DNA of 64,000 nt from Microbacterium sp. LWH11-1.2 (GCF_038397745.1 NZ_CP151636.1:3100001-3164000), one strand, 5' to 3'. Positions 8,534 to 18,272 are shown, numbered from the stretch's first letter. Numbers and translations: made by a program. Notes: a model not told the origin generated them from the sequence alone.

Positions 8534-10084
8534 TCACATCTCTTGGTCGCGCCTCCGCGTGCGCCACCACGCGACGAGGAGCGCGACCAGCCCGCCCCAG
8601 ACCAGGAGCTGCTGCACCCAGGGTCCCAGGACGACACCGGCGGTCAGCCCGGTGCGCAACGAGACGTCCTCGAGCATCGCGCCCGCTTCTCCGGCATCCA
8701 GGCTCGTCACGGTCGATCCGTCGGGGCGGATGATCTGGCTCGTGCCGACCGTCGAGATGTTCACGACGCTGCGACCGGTCTCGATCGCACGCATCCGCGC
8801 GAAGGCCAGCTGCTGCAGATTCTCGTCGGTGCCGCGGAAGTCGGCGTTGTTCGTCTGGAACACCAGGACCTGAGCTCGGGCGTTGACGCCCTCGGTGATC
8901 ACGTCGTCGTAGATCACGTCGAAGCAGATCGCGAGCCCGACGGCGACCCCGTCGACGTCGATGACAGGCGGATTCTCGCCTGGTGTGTACTCCCGCTGGA
9001 TGAGCCCGATCAGGTCGGGGGCCAGGGCGTTGAAGAAGGCTCGATCCGGCACGTACTCGCCGAAGGGCACCGGATGACGCTTGTCGTGGAGCTGCGTCGC
9101 TCCCCCGGCATCCGTCCACAGCATCGACGTGTTGAAGTAGCGCTCATTCCGCCCGGTCGCCGCGTTCGCGAGCAGCGGCGCATCGATCCGGGTCGTGATG
9201 AGCGTCATCCGTCGGGCCAGCGCCTCGTTCTGGAACGGATCGGTGTCGAGCGACCCCTCCGGCCAGACCAGCAGGTCGACGTCCTCGCCGTAGAGCGGTG
9301 CGGTGGCATCGGTCTGCGCGTCGATCACCGAGAAGGGCTCGCGCTGATCGAAGTAGCCCGTGGGCCCGTTCCCCTGCACGGCGGCGATGCGCATCGAGCC
9401 GGCATCCGTCGTCGGGAAGAGCGGAGTGAAGAACAGGACGATCACGAGCGCGGCCGGCACGAGGAGTCGGAGCGGAGTCCGCCATGCCCGCAGCCGCACG
9501 ATCTCGATCAGCATCGCCACCAGGAGCACCATGAGGAATCCGAGGCCGCTGACGCCGAGCCACGACGACAGCGGGGCCAGCGGGCTCTCCGCCTGGCTCA
9601 TGCCGATGCGGGCCCACGGGAAGCCTCCGTAGGGGAAGGACCCGACGAAGACCTCGCGGCCGACCCAGAGGGCAGCGACCACCACCGGGAGGCCCACCAG
9701 GCGTCCCGCGGTCCCCGGGAACGCCCGGGGCATCCAGCGGTACGCCAGCGCCGTCAGGATCAGGGCCACCGCCGTGAGCCCTCCCTCGACCACGCTCAGC
9801 GCCGCCCAGGGTATCGGCCCCAGATAGCGCGAGGTGAAGGACACCAGGAGACCGAACAGCACGATCCCGTAGACGAGGCCGACCAGCAGGGCTCCTCCGG
9901 GACGCCGGCCGATGAGTGCGACGAGCAGAAGAGCAGTGGCAGGGAACGCGAGGATCCAGATCGCGGTCTCCGGGTAGGCCAGATTCATCAGGAACGCCGA
10001 GAGCGCCGCAGCGATCACAGCCACCCAGAGCGGCAGGAGAGGGCGCTGACGCGCAGGGGATTCAGACATCCCTCTCATTCTCAC
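8534..10084 (-). CDS. lnt: Apolipoprotein N-acyltransferase
   Basis: Up to 516 residues: an N-terminal half with about six membrane helices and a C-terminal nitrilase-like domain with the Glu-Lys-Cys set in WPEGSLD, DKRHPVPFGEYVP and AICFDVIYDD. It transfers an acyl chain from phospholipid to the N-terminal cysteine of lipoproteins at the outer face of the membrane, and substrates in this window would include the lipobox proteins. The start is uncertain: a GTG at 10082-10084 overlaps the helY stop, and in-frame ATGs follow at 10078 and 10069. Last gene of the long tat/paf/helY block. Confidence 0.9.
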   Translation of the reverse strand: MRMRGMSESPARQRPLLPLWVAVIAAALSAFLMNLAYPETAIWILAFPATALLLVALIGRRPGGALLVGLVYGIVLFGLLVSFTSRYLGPIPWAALSVVEGGLTAVALILTALAYRWMPRAFPGTAGRLVGLPVVVAALWVGREVFVGSFPYGGFPWARIGMSQAESPLAPLSSWLGVSGLGFLMVLLVAMLIEIVRLRAWRTPLRLLVPAALVIVLFFTPLFPTTDAGSMRIAAVQGNGPTGYFDQREPFSVIDAQTDATAPLYGEDVDLLVWPEGSLDTDPFQNEALARRMTLITTRIDAPLLANAATGRNERYFNTSMLWTDAGGATQLHDKRHPVPFGEYVPDRAFFNALAPDLIGLIQREYTPGENPPVIDVDGVAVGLAICFDVIYDDVITEGVNARAQVLVFQTNNADFRGTDENLQQLAFARMRAIETGRSVVNISTVGTSQIIRPDGSTVTSLDAGEAGAMLEDVSLRTGLTAGVVLGPWVQQLLVWGGLVALLVAWWRTRRRDQEM

Positions 10085-12555
10085 ATCGACGAGTAGGCGA
10101 CGATTCCGCGACGGACGCCGTCGAGCGCCGTGCGGGCCGTCCGTGCGAGCGCGCCGTCCTCCGCGACGATCGACAGCTGGTCGAGAAGATCGATCGTCTG
10201 CTTCGCCCAGCGCACGAAGTCGCCGGCCGCCATATCGGCATCGACGAGCACCCGATCGAGCATTCCGCCGCGGGCCCAGGAGTGCATCGCGCCGGCGAGG
10301 CCGGCGGCAAGAGGTTCGGAACCGGGCAGGTGATGATCCTTCTCGAGATCGTCGAGTTCAGCCCAGAGCGTCGTGGTCTTCTCATACGCCGCGCGGAACG
10401 CACCGCGTGGCAGTCCCCGCTCCCCCGAGTTCGCCTCGTCGCGTCGGGGCTCGTACACCAGGCAGCAGGCCATGGCGGCGAGCGAAGGGGCGTCGAGTCC
10501 GTTCCACAGCCCCTGGCGCAGCGACTCGGCGACGAGCAGATCGCGCTCCCCGTAGATGCGCCGCATCGTGCGCCCGGCCTCGGTCAACGCGGTCTCCCCG
10601 GATTCCTCGGAGAGGTAGTCCAGCGTATCGAGAACCTCCACCACGCGGTCGAACACGCGCGCGACGGTCCCGGTGCGCGTCTCGATCTGGCGCCGGGTGC
10701 GGTCGGTCTGGCGCCTGAGCTTCCAATAGCGCTCGGCCCAGCGGGCGTGCGCCTCCCGATCAGGGCAGCGGTGGCAGGGATGCCGCTGCATGGCGGTGCG
10801 CAGCGACTGGATGCGCTTCATCCGCTTGTCGCGGGAGGCGCGCGGTGCGCCGGAGTCCTGACGGTTCTTCTTCTCGAGGTCGCTGAGCTCGCGCCGGATC
10901 GCCGCATACTCGGGGAAATCTCCGTGCTCGCACGCCATCGACTTCTGATACCCGGCGAGGGACTCCTCGGCTTCCCGGACCTGACGTGCCAACCCGACGA
11001 CCGAGCGGTCGGCCTGGAACTGGGCGAACGACGACTCGAGGATCTGCCGGGCGCGCGCTTTGCCGAACAGGTCGATCAGGTTGACCGCCATGTTGTACGT
11101 CGGGCGGAAGCTGGAGTTCAGCGGATACGTGCGACGCGATGCCAGAGCCGCCACGGCCTGGGGATCCATGCCCTCGGTCCACTGGACGACCGCGTGGCCC
11201 TCGACGTCGATCCCGCGACGGCCGGCGCGTCCGGTGAGCTGCGTGTACTCGCCCGAGGTGATCGCGACACGGGCCTCGCCGTTGAACTTCTCCATCTTCT
11301 CGAGCACCACGGTGCGCGCGGGCATGTTGATGCCCAGTGCCAGCGTCTCCGTGGCGAAGACGACCTTGACGAGCTTGAGACGGTAGAGCTCCTCGACGAC
11401 CTCCTTGAAGGCGGGCAGGAGTCCGGCGTGGTGGGCGGCGACGCCCCGCTCCAGGTTCTCCAGCCAGTCCCAGTAGCCGAGGACGCCGAGATCCTCTTCC
11501 TGCAGCGACCGGGTGCGCTCCTCGACGATGGCGCGGATCTCCGCCTTCTCCTTCGGCGATGTCAGCCGGATGCCCGAGCGGCGCACCTGCTGCACCGCGG
11601 CGTCGCAGCCCACGCGGCTGAAGATGAAGAAGATCGCGGGCAGCAGGTTCGCCCGCTCGAGGAGCTTGATCACATCGGGGCGATCCATCCGCTCGATGCG
11701 GCGGACGTTCGAGGGACGCACCGGGCGCTGGCCACCACGCGGCGGTCGCTTCGCCTGTCGGCCGGCGTGCCGATTGCTGATGTACGACTGCGTCCGGCGA
11801 TTGTTCTCGTAGTTCGAACCCGTGAAGGAGCGGATCCGCATCAGCTCCTGATTCACCTGCGCGGTCGCGATACCCGCGCGATCGTCGAAGAGCGGCAGCA
11901 GATCGTCCCGGACGAGCACGTGCTGTTCGAGCGGGACGGGCCGGATCTCCGAGACGATCACCTCGGTGTCGCCGCGCACGGTGTCGAGCCAGTCGCCGAA
12001 CTCCTCGGCGTTCGACACGGTGGCGCTCAGCGAGACGAGCCGCACATGCTGCGGCAGGTGGATGATGACCTCTTCCCACACCGCGCCGCGGAACCGGTCG
12101 GCGAGGTAGTGGACTTCGTCCATCACCACGTAGCGCAGATCGCGGAGCGCCGCCGAGTCGGCGTAGATCATGTTGCGGAGCACTTCGGTGGTCATCACCA
12201 CGATGCGAGCGTTGCCGTTGATGTTCGTGTCACCGGTGAGCAGGCCGACCTCGTCGGGGCCGTACACCTCGACGAGCTCTCGGAACTTCTGGTTCGACAG
12301 CGCCTTCATCGGCGTCGTGTAGAACGCCTTGTCGCTCGGCGTCTGCATCGCGAGGTGGATCGCGAACTCGCCGACGATGGTCTTCCCCGCGCCGGTCGGC
12401 GCCGCGACGAGCACGCTGCGGCCGGCCTCCAGAGCATGACAGCCGGCGACCTGGAACGGGTCGAGCTCGAACCTCTGACGCGCGGCGAACGCGTTCGTCG
12501 CCGGGTGCTCAGCGGCCTCTCGTGCGGCCGCGTAACGCTCGGACGGCGAACTCAT
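10081..12555 (-). CDS. helY: Ski2/Mtr4-like DEAD/DEAH-box helicase HelY
   Basis: 824 residues. Helicase motifs in order: Walker A APTGAGKT, DEVH in VMDEVHYLAD, SAT in LVSLSATVSN, and GRAGRRG in domain 2; a long C-terminal part follows as in the Ski2-like family. The ATG lies inside ATGA overlapping the tatC stop, giving tight coupling. M. tuberculosis has helY directly after tatC too. It probably unwinds structured RNA or DNA, but the physiological substrate is unknown. Confidence 0.92.
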   Translation of the reverse strand: MSSPSERYAAAREAAEHPATNAFAARQRFELDPFQVAGCHALEAGRSVLVAAPTGAGKTIVGEFAIHLAMQTPSDKAFYTTPMKALSNQKFRELVEVYGPDEVGLLTGDTNINGNARIVVMTTEVLRNMIYADSAALRDLRYVVMDEVHYLADRFRGAVWEEVIIHLPQHVRLVSLSATVSNAEEFGDWLDTVRGDTEVIVSEIRPVPLEQHVLVRDDLLPLFDDRAGIATAQVNQELMRIRSFTGSNYENNRRTQSYISNRHAGRQAKRPPRGGQRPVRPSNVRRIERMDRPDVIKLLERANLLPAIFFIFSRVGCDAAVQQVRRSGIRLTSPKEKAEIRAIVEERTRSLQEEDLGVLGYWDWLENLERGVAAHHAGLLPAFKEVVEELYRLKLVKVVFATETLALGINMPARTVVLEKMEKFNGEARVAITSGEYTQLTGRAGRRGIDVEGHAVVQWTEGMDPQAVAALASRRTYPLNSSFRPTYNMAVNLIDLFGKARARQILESSFAQFQADRSVVGLARQVREAEESLAGYQKSMACEHGDFPEYAAIRRELSDLEKKNRQDSGAPRASRDKRMKRIQSLRTAMQRHPCHRCPDREAHARWAERYWKLRRQTDRTRRQIETRTGTVARVFDRVVEVLDTLDYLSEESGETALTEAGRTMRRIYGERDLLVAESLRQGLWNGLDAPSLAAMACCLVYEPRRDEANSGERGLPRGAFRAAYEKTTTLWAELDDLEKDHHLPGSEPLAAGLAGAMHSWARGGMLDRVLVDADMAAGDFVRWAKQTIDLLDQLSIVAEDGALARTARTALDGVRRGIVAYSSM

Positions 12556-13361
12556 ACCGGGTCCGGCAGAAGCCCCGCTGCGGCGTCGCGCTTGCGCTTT
12601 CGGCGATCGAAGAGCAGGGAGAGCCCCGCGGCCGCGAAGAACAGGACGATGAGGATGCCGGCCAGCATCAGCATGCTGATCACGTCGGCTGCCGGAGTCG
12701 CCAGCGCCGCGAAGACCGTCGCGATGATGATCGCGATGCGCCATCCCTTGAGGATGGCTCGCCCGGACATCACACCGGCGAAGTTCAGCGCGACCAGGAA
12801 GACCGGGAGCACGAACGAGACGCCGATCACGATCATCAGCTTGAAGATGAAGTCGTAGTACTCCTGCGCCTGGTAGAAGTTCGTGCCGCCCTCGGGCGTG
12901 AATCCCCACATCAGCTCGATCACGTGCGGCATGATCACGATGCCGAGGTAGCACCCGGCGAAGAAGAGCGGTACGGCGGCGGCGATGAAGCCGATCGTGT
13001 ACTTGATCTCCTTGCGGGTGAGCCCGGGCATGATGAACGCCCAGATCTGCCACAGCCACACGGGCGCGGAGATGAACAGGCCGATCGAGAAGGCGATCCG
13101 CATGCGCATGTCGAAAGCGGCGGTCACGGTGCCGAAGTTCAGCGCGCTGAAGTTGTCACCGCGCTTGTCCATGATGACGCGGATGGGTTCCGTGATCAGA
13201 TGAATGACCGGATCGGCGATGATGAACGCGACCACCATGCCGACGACGAGCGCGAGCGCCGCGTACATCAGACGCTTGCGCAGTTCGACGAGATGTGCGC
13301 CCAGCGACATCCGCCGATCCCGATCCGCCTTCTGCTTCACGGTCGGTTCGATGGTTGCCAC
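12552..13361 (-). CDS. tatC: Sec-independent protein translocase TatC
   Basis: 269 residues with six membrane helices and TatC signatures: an N-terminal LGAHLVELRKRL, a PVWLWQIWAF segment, and FFAGCYLG. TatC is the receptor that binds twin-arginine signal peptides. It follows tatA by six bases and precedes helY with a four-base overlap; no tatB is seen, so TatA probably serves both roles or tatB is elsewhere. Confidence 0.96.
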   Translation of the reverse strand: MATIEPTVKQKADRDRRMSLGAHLVELRKRLMYAALALVVGMVVAFIIADPVIHLITEPIRVIMDKRGDNFSALNFGTVTAAFDMRMRIAFSIGLFISAPVWLWQIWAFIMPGLTRKEIKYTIGFIAAAVPLFFAGCYLGIVIMPHVIELMWGFTPEGGTNFYQAQEYYDFIFKLMIVIGVSFVLPVFLVALNFAGVMSGRAILKGWRIAIIIATVFAALATPAADVISMLMLAGILIVLFFAAAGLSLLFDRRKRKRDAAAGLLPDPV

Positions 13362-13367
13362 GGCCGG

Positions 13368-13604
13368 TCAGGCGCGAGGCGGAGTCTCAGGGTCGACGCC
13401 GGAGTCCTTCACCGTGGTGGGCTCGGCGACGACGGCGTCGGTGCGCGTCGCGTCCTCGTCCTTCATGGCCTTCATCTCGCCCTTGAAGACGCGGGCCGAC
13501 TGGCCCATGCTCTTCGCGAGCGCCGGCAGCTTCGCAGCACCGAACAGAAGGAGGATCACGGCGAGCACGATGAGCAGGTGCCAGCCTTGCATTCCAGCGA
13601 ACAT
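13368..13604 (-). CDS. tatA: Sec-independent protein translocase TatA
   Basis: 78 residues: a short N-terminal membrane helix (WHLLIVLAVILLLFGAAKLP), the FGxxKLP hinge, an amphipathic helix LAKSMGQSARVFKGEM and an acidic tail. This is the pore-forming Tat component. ATG at 13602-13604 chosen because it starts exactly at the TatA N-terminus; a longer open frame upstream shows no coding features. Confidence 0.95.
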   Translation of the reverse strand: MFAGMQGWHLLIVLAVILLLFGAAKLPALAKSMGQSARVFKGEMKAMKDEDATRTDAVVAEPTTVKDSGVDPETPPRA

Positions 13605-13648
13605 GTCAGGATTCCCGTCTTCGGTAAGCTTTCGCCCCAGTCTACAGA

Positions 13649-14632
13649 TCAATCCTCGTGATCGGGGCGGTGATAGAGCGCGAGTCCGGAAGCCGCCCAT
13701 TCGCGGGTCGACGACCGTGCCACTCCGGGTTCCAGAACCTCCATGGCGCCGCCGAACCGTGCGGCGAGGCGCTTGATGCCACGCGGATCGGCCAGATGCA
13801 CGTGCGCGGTGACCGAGCCGTCGACGGCTTCGAGCGTCGTGGCAGGCAGGAATCCGTTGAGCAGCGGGGCGAACCTCTCGGAGACGCGCACCGTCACCTC
13901 GCGCTCGTCGTCGAGACCGGCGAAGGGCTCGGGAACCTGATCCCCGCCGTGGGTGATCGGGATATCCGTGAGCTGGGGCTCGCTCACGCGATCCAGGTGG
14001 AACGTGCGCATCGCCTGGCGCAGATGGCACCAGCCCTGCAGGTACCACTGCGCGTTGGTGATCAGGATCTGCACCGGATCGACCGTGCGCGTCGTCGGCG
14101 CCGCATCCGGCGCCTGGTACGTGAACGAGATGGCGACGCCGTCCTGCAGCCCGCGTGCCACGACCTCACGCACCTCGTCGACCGCGCTCGGGGCCACCAC
14201 GACATCGGCGGGCGCGTCGGCTGCGCCGCGCGACAGCTTGGAGATCAGCCCTGCGACGAGCCCGGAGTCGGAGACCGCGGGAACGGCCGCGACCATCTGC
14301 AGCCCGGCGAGCAGCGCCGCGGCCTCGCGCGCCGTGAATCGGGGAACCCGGCGGAGCGCGACATCGTTCGTGATCTCGATGACGTCCTCGAGATCGAGGA
14401 GGTCCCAGTTGATGTCGAACATCTCCTGCGGCTGCTGCCAGTATCCGGATTCGCCGGGCAGTCCGATGACCGTGAGCTTCTCGACCATGCCGCGCATCTC
14501 CTGCGGCGTGACGCCGAACTCCTCCGATGCCTCGGCGAGCGACACCTGGCCGTGCTCGAGCAGGTAGGGCACGAGGGTCAGGTAGAGCCGCACGCGATCA
14601 GCGGCGAGCAGGGGCTTGGGCTGGGCGCTCAT
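13649..14632 (-). CDS. pafC: WYL-domain transcriptional regulator PafC
   Basis: 327 residues: winged-helix N-terminus (VRLYLTLVPYLLEHGQVSLAEA), a WYL domain with the namesake residues in QWYLQGW, and a C-terminal WCX-type extension. PafC pairs with PafB to form the activator of the LexA/RecA-independent DNA-damage regulon in mycobacteria. It overlaps pafB by four bases and lies upstream of tatA, the order also seen in M. tuberculosis. Confidence 0.93.
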   Translation of the reverse strand: MSAQPKPLLAADRVRLYLTLVPYLLEHGQVSLAEASEEFGVTPQEMRGMVEKLTVIGLPGESGYWQQPQEMFDINWDLLDLEDVIEITNDVALRRVPRFTAREAAALLAGLQMVAAVPAVSDSGLVAGLISKLSRGAADAPADVVVAPSAVDEVREVVARGLQDGVAISFTYQAPDAAPTTRTVDPVQILITNAQWYLQGWCHLRQAMRTFHLDRVSEPQLTDIPITHGGDQVPEPFAGLDDEREVTVRVSERFAPLLNGFLPATTLEAVDGSVTAHVHLADPRGIKRLAARFGGAMEVLEPGVARSSTREWAASGLALYHRPDHED

Positions 14633-15621
14633 CGTGCCTCCTCGCGATCGGCGTGGGCGTCGACGACGGCCTGAAGACGCGCGATGACGGCATCCCGCAG
14701 CGTCGCCGGCTCGACCACGCGCACCTCGGGCCCGTACGAGGCGAGCTCGTCGGCGAGGATGTGCAGGTCGACGAACGGCACCGTGATGCCCTGCGCAGCC
14801 GGCGTCGCACGCCGACCGAGCCGCAGGGCGGCCTCGGTGCCCGGCGTGACCTCCAGCAGCGCGGCGTTCTCCGCCGCGACACGGTCGAGTCCCGCGAGCG
14901 CACGCTCCCCCGCACCGTCGCGCAGCGACGGGTCGAAGGTGGTCGTCGTCACCTTCACATCGCCGACGATGCGGCTGAGCAGGAACATCCGGTCCTCGTC
15001 GATGTCGACATCCACGCCGAAGACGTGCCAGCGCGCTTCGTAGTCGACGAGCGCCAGCGGACGGATGCTGCGCCGACGCGGCACCGCCTCACCGGGCTTG
15101 AGGTAGTCGAAGACGACGACCCTGCTCTTCTCGATGGCGTCCTGCAGCGGCGCGAAGGCCGCATCGCGGGCGGTGATCCGAGGTGCGAACCCGATGATCG
15201 GCTCATCACCGTCGATGCCCAGTGCCCGGATCTTGCGCACGCCGGACTGCGCGTCACCGGACGCGGACTCAGCGCTCCAGACACTGCCCGCGAGACGGAG
15301 GACGGCCAGTTCGGCCGGGGTGAACTCGATGTCGGCGGGCAGATCGTATTCCGCCTGCGGAATGCGATAGCGCGCCTCGCGGAGGTCGTTCGGGTCGGCG
15401 GCGTCGCCGATCGTCTCGATCGGCACCCCGAGTGAACGCAGCTCCTCCTTGTCGCGCTCGAACATCTTCTCGAGGGCGTCCGACCGCGTGCCGGCATCGG
15501 CGCGCTGACGGTATCCCGAGACGTTGTCGAGGATCTGCTGCTTCGTGAGCCCGATCTCCGTGGCCATCAGCGCCACGACGAGATTCGTCAGGCGCTCCTC
15601 CGCGGGGATCCGGGCGGCCAT
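14629..15621 (-). CDS. pafB: WYL-domain transcriptional regulator PafB
   Basis: 330 residues, N-terminal winged helix (ERLTNLVVALMATEIGLTKQQIL) followed by a WYL domain. The expected WYL triplet reads WHV in EARWHVFGVDVDIDED, unlike PafC. With PafC it should form the damage-response activator; the WYL domains are thought to sense a single-stranded nucleic acid signal. Start ATG at 15621 overlaps the FKBP gene stop by one base. See the candidate target promoters at 24653-24675 and 62387-62409. Confidence 0.92.
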   Translation of the reverse strand: MAARIPAEERLTNLVVALMATEIGLTKQQILDNVSGYRQRADAGTRSDALEKMFERDKEELRSLGVPIETIGDAADPNDLREARYRIPQAEYDLPADIEFTPAELAVLRLAGSVWSAESASGDAQSGVRKIRALGIDGDEPIIGFAPRITARDAAFAPLQDAIEKSRVVVFDYLKPGEAVPRRRSIRPLALVDYEARWHVFGVDVDIDEDRMFLLSRIVGDVKVTTTTFDPSLRDGAGERALAGLDRVAAENAALLEVTPGTEAALRLGRRATPAAQGITVPFVDLHILADELASYGPEVRVVEPATLRDAVIARLQAVVDAHADREEAR

Positions 15622-16553
15622 CACTGCGTGGGCGCCGTCACTGCGCCCAGGATGTCGATGACGTAGACGATGGCCGCTGCACCCTCGGCGCCCGGGGTCA
15701 CCACGAGGAGCTGGGAGCCGACGGTCTTGCCGACGAGCTCCTCGGCGACGGTCGGCACCGTCGACGCGAGGTCGCCGCTCGGGCCCTGTCCCCATGTGCT
15801 GTTGACGACGCTCTTGTCGTCCCAGTTGACCGCGGTCACGTTGACGAGCGGGATCTGATCGGCACCGACCTTCTCGCCGTCGCCCTTGATGAGGGTCTGC
15901 ACGACCTGCTCCTTCGGCGCGGCGCTGTCGGGGACGATGATCCCTGGAGTGCCGTCTGCGGCGCGGACCACGGTCGGCATGCCCTGAGCGTCGTTGAACT
16001 GGAGCGAACCCTCGGCCTTGGACAGGAACACATCGAGCACGTCGATGACGAACACCATGTTGTCGTCGTCGGAGAGGCCGAGGCCGGACAGCGCCTCCTT
16101 GCCGAAGTCCTCCGGCGTGAGACCGGCGACGATGCGCGAACCCTCGGTCGCGCACTCGAATGCCTTGGCGAGCCCGGGCGACTGCGATGCCCAGTAGTCG
16201 GCGTTGGAGACCTGGCCCTTGTCCTCGTCATAGGCGGTCGCGTAGACCTTCTCGCCGGTCTCCCCGCTGAAGATCGAGAGCTCGACGGTGAGGGCCTGCT
16301 GGCCGTTGACGATCGTGCGGCCGTCTCCGACGGTGATGTCGGCGTAGGACGACTTCTTCAGGTGCAGCGGCGAGAAGACAGAGACGTCGGGGGCTGCGCC
16401 GAAGTCGCCTTCGACGGTGACCGCGTCCTGGATGTCGTTCGCGTCGGCGCTGCGATCGCACGCAGCACCGTCGTAGGAGGCCGACGCGGTGCAGCCCGTC
16501 AGGGCGAGGACGGCGAGGCTGAGGGAGGCCAGAACGGCGGACGTTTTACGCAC
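15621..16553 (-). CDS. FKBP-type peptidyl-prolyl isomerase lipoprotein
   Basis: 310 residues: lipoprotein signal ending LALTGC, then two FKBP-like segments (around QQALTVELSIFSGETG and the C-terminal VGKTVGSQLLVVTPGAEG...IVYVIDIL). Exported FKBP-domain lipoproteins of this kind lie next to pafA or pafB in several actinobacteria. It probably assists folding of exported proteins. The second FKBP segment lacks some canonical aromatic residues, so catalytic activity is uncertain. GTG start at 16551-16553 with GGAG upstream. Confidence 0.85.
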   Translation of the reverse strand: MRKTSAVLASLSLAVLALTGCTASASYDGAACDRSADANDIQDAVTVEGDFGAAPDVSVFSPLHLKKSSYADITVGDGRTIVNGQQALTVELSIFSGETGEKVYATAYDEDKGQVSNADYWASQSPGLAKAFECATEGSRIVAGLTPEDFGKEALSGLGLSDDDNMVFVIDVLDVFLSKAEGSLQFNDAQGMPTVVRAADGTPGIIVPDSAAPKEQVVQTLIKGDGEKVGADQIPLVNVTAVNWDDKSVVNSTWGQGPSGDLASTVPTVAEELVGKTVGSQLLVVTPGAEGAAAIVYVIDILGAVTAPTQ

Positions 16554-16563
16554 GCGCTCCAGT

Positions 16564-17583
16564 CTATTCCGTCGCGTGCTCCGATTCGCGCGCAGCAGCA
16601 GCCAGGCGCGCCCCCTCGGCCGCCTTGCCGGCCTCTCTGGCGCGCTTGCGCAGATTCTTGTCGTTGATCTCGCGGTCACCGACGGCACCAGGGGTCCAGG
16701 CCTCCACGTCGTGGTCGCCGTAGCTGCTCTTCGATGCGCGGCGCTTGACCGACGGGGCCACCGCGCCGGGAGCGAGACGGCGGGCGGTCAGCAGGAAGCC
16801 GGTGTGCGCGACCATCCGGTGGTCCGGGCGCACCGCGAGCCCTTCGACGTGCCAGCCGCGCACCATGGTCTCGGACGCATCGGGGTCGGTGAAGAGCCCG
16901 GTTCCCCGGATGTACTCGGCGACGCGCGAGAGCTGGGTGGCCGTCGCGATGTAGCAGAGCACGACGCCACCGGGCGTCAGCGCCTCCGCCACGGCGTCGA
17001 TGCACTCCCAGGGGGCGAGCATGTCGAGCACGACGCGGTCGACGGTTCCCGCCGGGGCCTCGGCGGGCAGGGATTCCACGAGGTCGCCGACGACGACGCG
17101 CCAGGTGTCGGGGTGCTCGCCGAAGAACGTCTCGACATTGCCGCGGGCGACGTCGGCGAAGTCGTCGCGTCGCTCGAACGAGATCAGCCGGCCGACCGGC
17201 CCGATCGCGCGGAGGAGCGACAGCGACAGCGCCCCGGAGCCGACCCCGGCCTCGACGACTGTGGCGCCGGGGAAGATGTCCGCCTGCATGACGATCTGCG
17301 CGGCATCCTTCGGATACACGATCGCGGCGCCGCGCGGCATCGACATCGCGAAGTCCCGCAGCAGCGGACGCAGGGCGAGATAGTCGTGCCCCGAGCTGTT
17401 CGCCACCACCGAGCCGTCCGGAAGACCGATGAGGTCACGGTGACGGAGCACACCCTGGTGCGTGTGCAGCTCGCCGTCCTCGCGGAGGGTCACGGTGTGG
17501 AGACGGCCCTTCGGACCCGTCAGCTGGACGCGATCACCCACGCGGAAGGGCCCACTCGGTCGCTGGGCAGCGGAATCCGTCAT
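16564..17583 (-). CDS. trmI: tRNA (adenine-58-N1)-methyltransferase TrmI
   Basis: 339 residues. N-terminal beta domain FRVGDRVQLTGPKGR, then a Rossmann methyltransferase with the SAM motif VVEAGVGSGALSLSLL and VVLDMLAPWE. It methylates A58 in the T-loop of tRNAs. The C-terminal tail after about residue 285 is basic and probably disordered. It overlaps the HAD gene upstream by four bases (ATGA). In proteasome-bearing actinobacteria trmI normally precedes the ATPase/dop/pup/prc genes; here the FKBP gene follows directly. Confidence 0.94.
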   Translation of the reverse strand: MTDSAAQRPSGPFRVGDRVQLTGPKGRLHTVTLREDGELHTHQGVLRHRDLIGLPDGSVVANSSGHDYLALRPLLRDFAMSMPRGAAIVYPKDAAQIVMQADIFPGATVVEAGVGSGALSLSLLRAIGPVGRLISFERRDDFADVARGNVETFFGEHPDTWRVVVGDLVESLPAEAPAGTVDRVVLDMLAPWECIDAVAEALTPGGVVLCYIATATQLSRVAEYIRGTGLFTDPDASETMVRGWHVEGLAVRPDHRMVAHTGFLLTARRLAPGAVAPSVKRRASKSSYGDHDVEAWTPGAVGDREINDKNLRKRAREAGKAAEGARLAAAARESEHATE

Positions 17584-18272
17584 CGGGTGACCTCCGTCAT
17601 CGCGCTCTTGGCGTCGAACAGGTCGCCGAGGTCCGACACGCCTCGCCCGGCGAGCGTCGGCCAGAGCTCGTGGGCTCCGAGATCGTCCAGCGGGACGATG
17701 TGCGGCACGCCGAGCGTCACGGCGCCGGAGGCGAGGCCCGCGCGCACTCCCGTCGGCGAATCCTCGATCACGACGACCTCGGTGATGTCGACGTCGAGAA
17801 GGGCGGCGGCCTGCAGGTACGGCTCGGGGTGCGGCTTGGGATTGTCGACGTCGTCTCCGGCGACGACGATGTCGAACGCCTCGAAGTCGATCAGGTCGAC
17901 GACGTTCAGCGCCATCCTGCGGAGGGACATCGTGACCAGCCCGGTGGGGATGCCGGCGTCCCTGAGCTCAGCGAGAAGCTCGCGCGCGCCCGGTCGGAAC
18001 GGGACGCCCTGGGTGCGCAGCGACTCCTGCACCACATCGGTCAGATGAGCGACGATCGCCTCCGGCTCCATCGCGACGCCCGCGTTCTGCAGGATGATCG
18101 CGCTGTCGATGAGGCCGCTCCCCACCAGTTGCAGAGCATCTTCATGGGTCCACGACCCACCGAAGGACTCCACCAGCGACGTCTCCGCCGCCATCCAGTA
18201 CGGCTCGGTGTCGACCAGTGTTCCATCCATGTCCCAGAGGACTGCGCGGGGCTTTCTGCTCACTGAACCCAT
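17580..18272 (-). CDS. HAD-superfamily hydrolase (beta-phosphoglucomutase/phosphatase subfamily)
   Basis: 230 residues with motif I LWDMDGTLVDTEP (D14 and D16), motif II LVTMSL, and motifs III/IV GDDVDNPKPHPEPYL and VVIEDSPTGVRAG. Acts on a small phosphorylated metabolite; substrate not deducible. The HAD-trmI order is common in this part of actinobacterial chromosomes. First gene of the long minus-strand block, divergent from the PAC2 gene. Confidence 0.9.
   Translation of the reverse strand: MGSVSRKPRAVLWDMDGTLVDTEPYWMAAETSLVESFGGSWTHEDALQLVGSGLIDSAIILQNAGVAMEPEAIVAHLTDVVQESLRTQGVPFRPGARELLAELRDAGIPTGLVTMSLRRMALNVVDLIDFEAFDIVVAGDDVDNPKPHPEPYLQAAALLDVDITEVVVIEDSPTGVRAGLASGAVTLGVPHIVPLDDLGAHELWPTLAGRGVSDLGDLFDAKSAMTEVTR

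Noticed and set aside
9916..12858. 980-codon open frame antisense to helY and other long antisense frames (50239-53316, 59368-62244)
   Set aside because: High-GC shadow frames: low-complexity Arg/Asp/Glu-rich translations covering well-supported genes on the other strand.
10081..13059. 992-codon reading of helY extending into tatC
   Set aside because: The extra N-terminal part overlaps tatC in another frame; the ATGA overlap at 12552-12555 gives a natural start.
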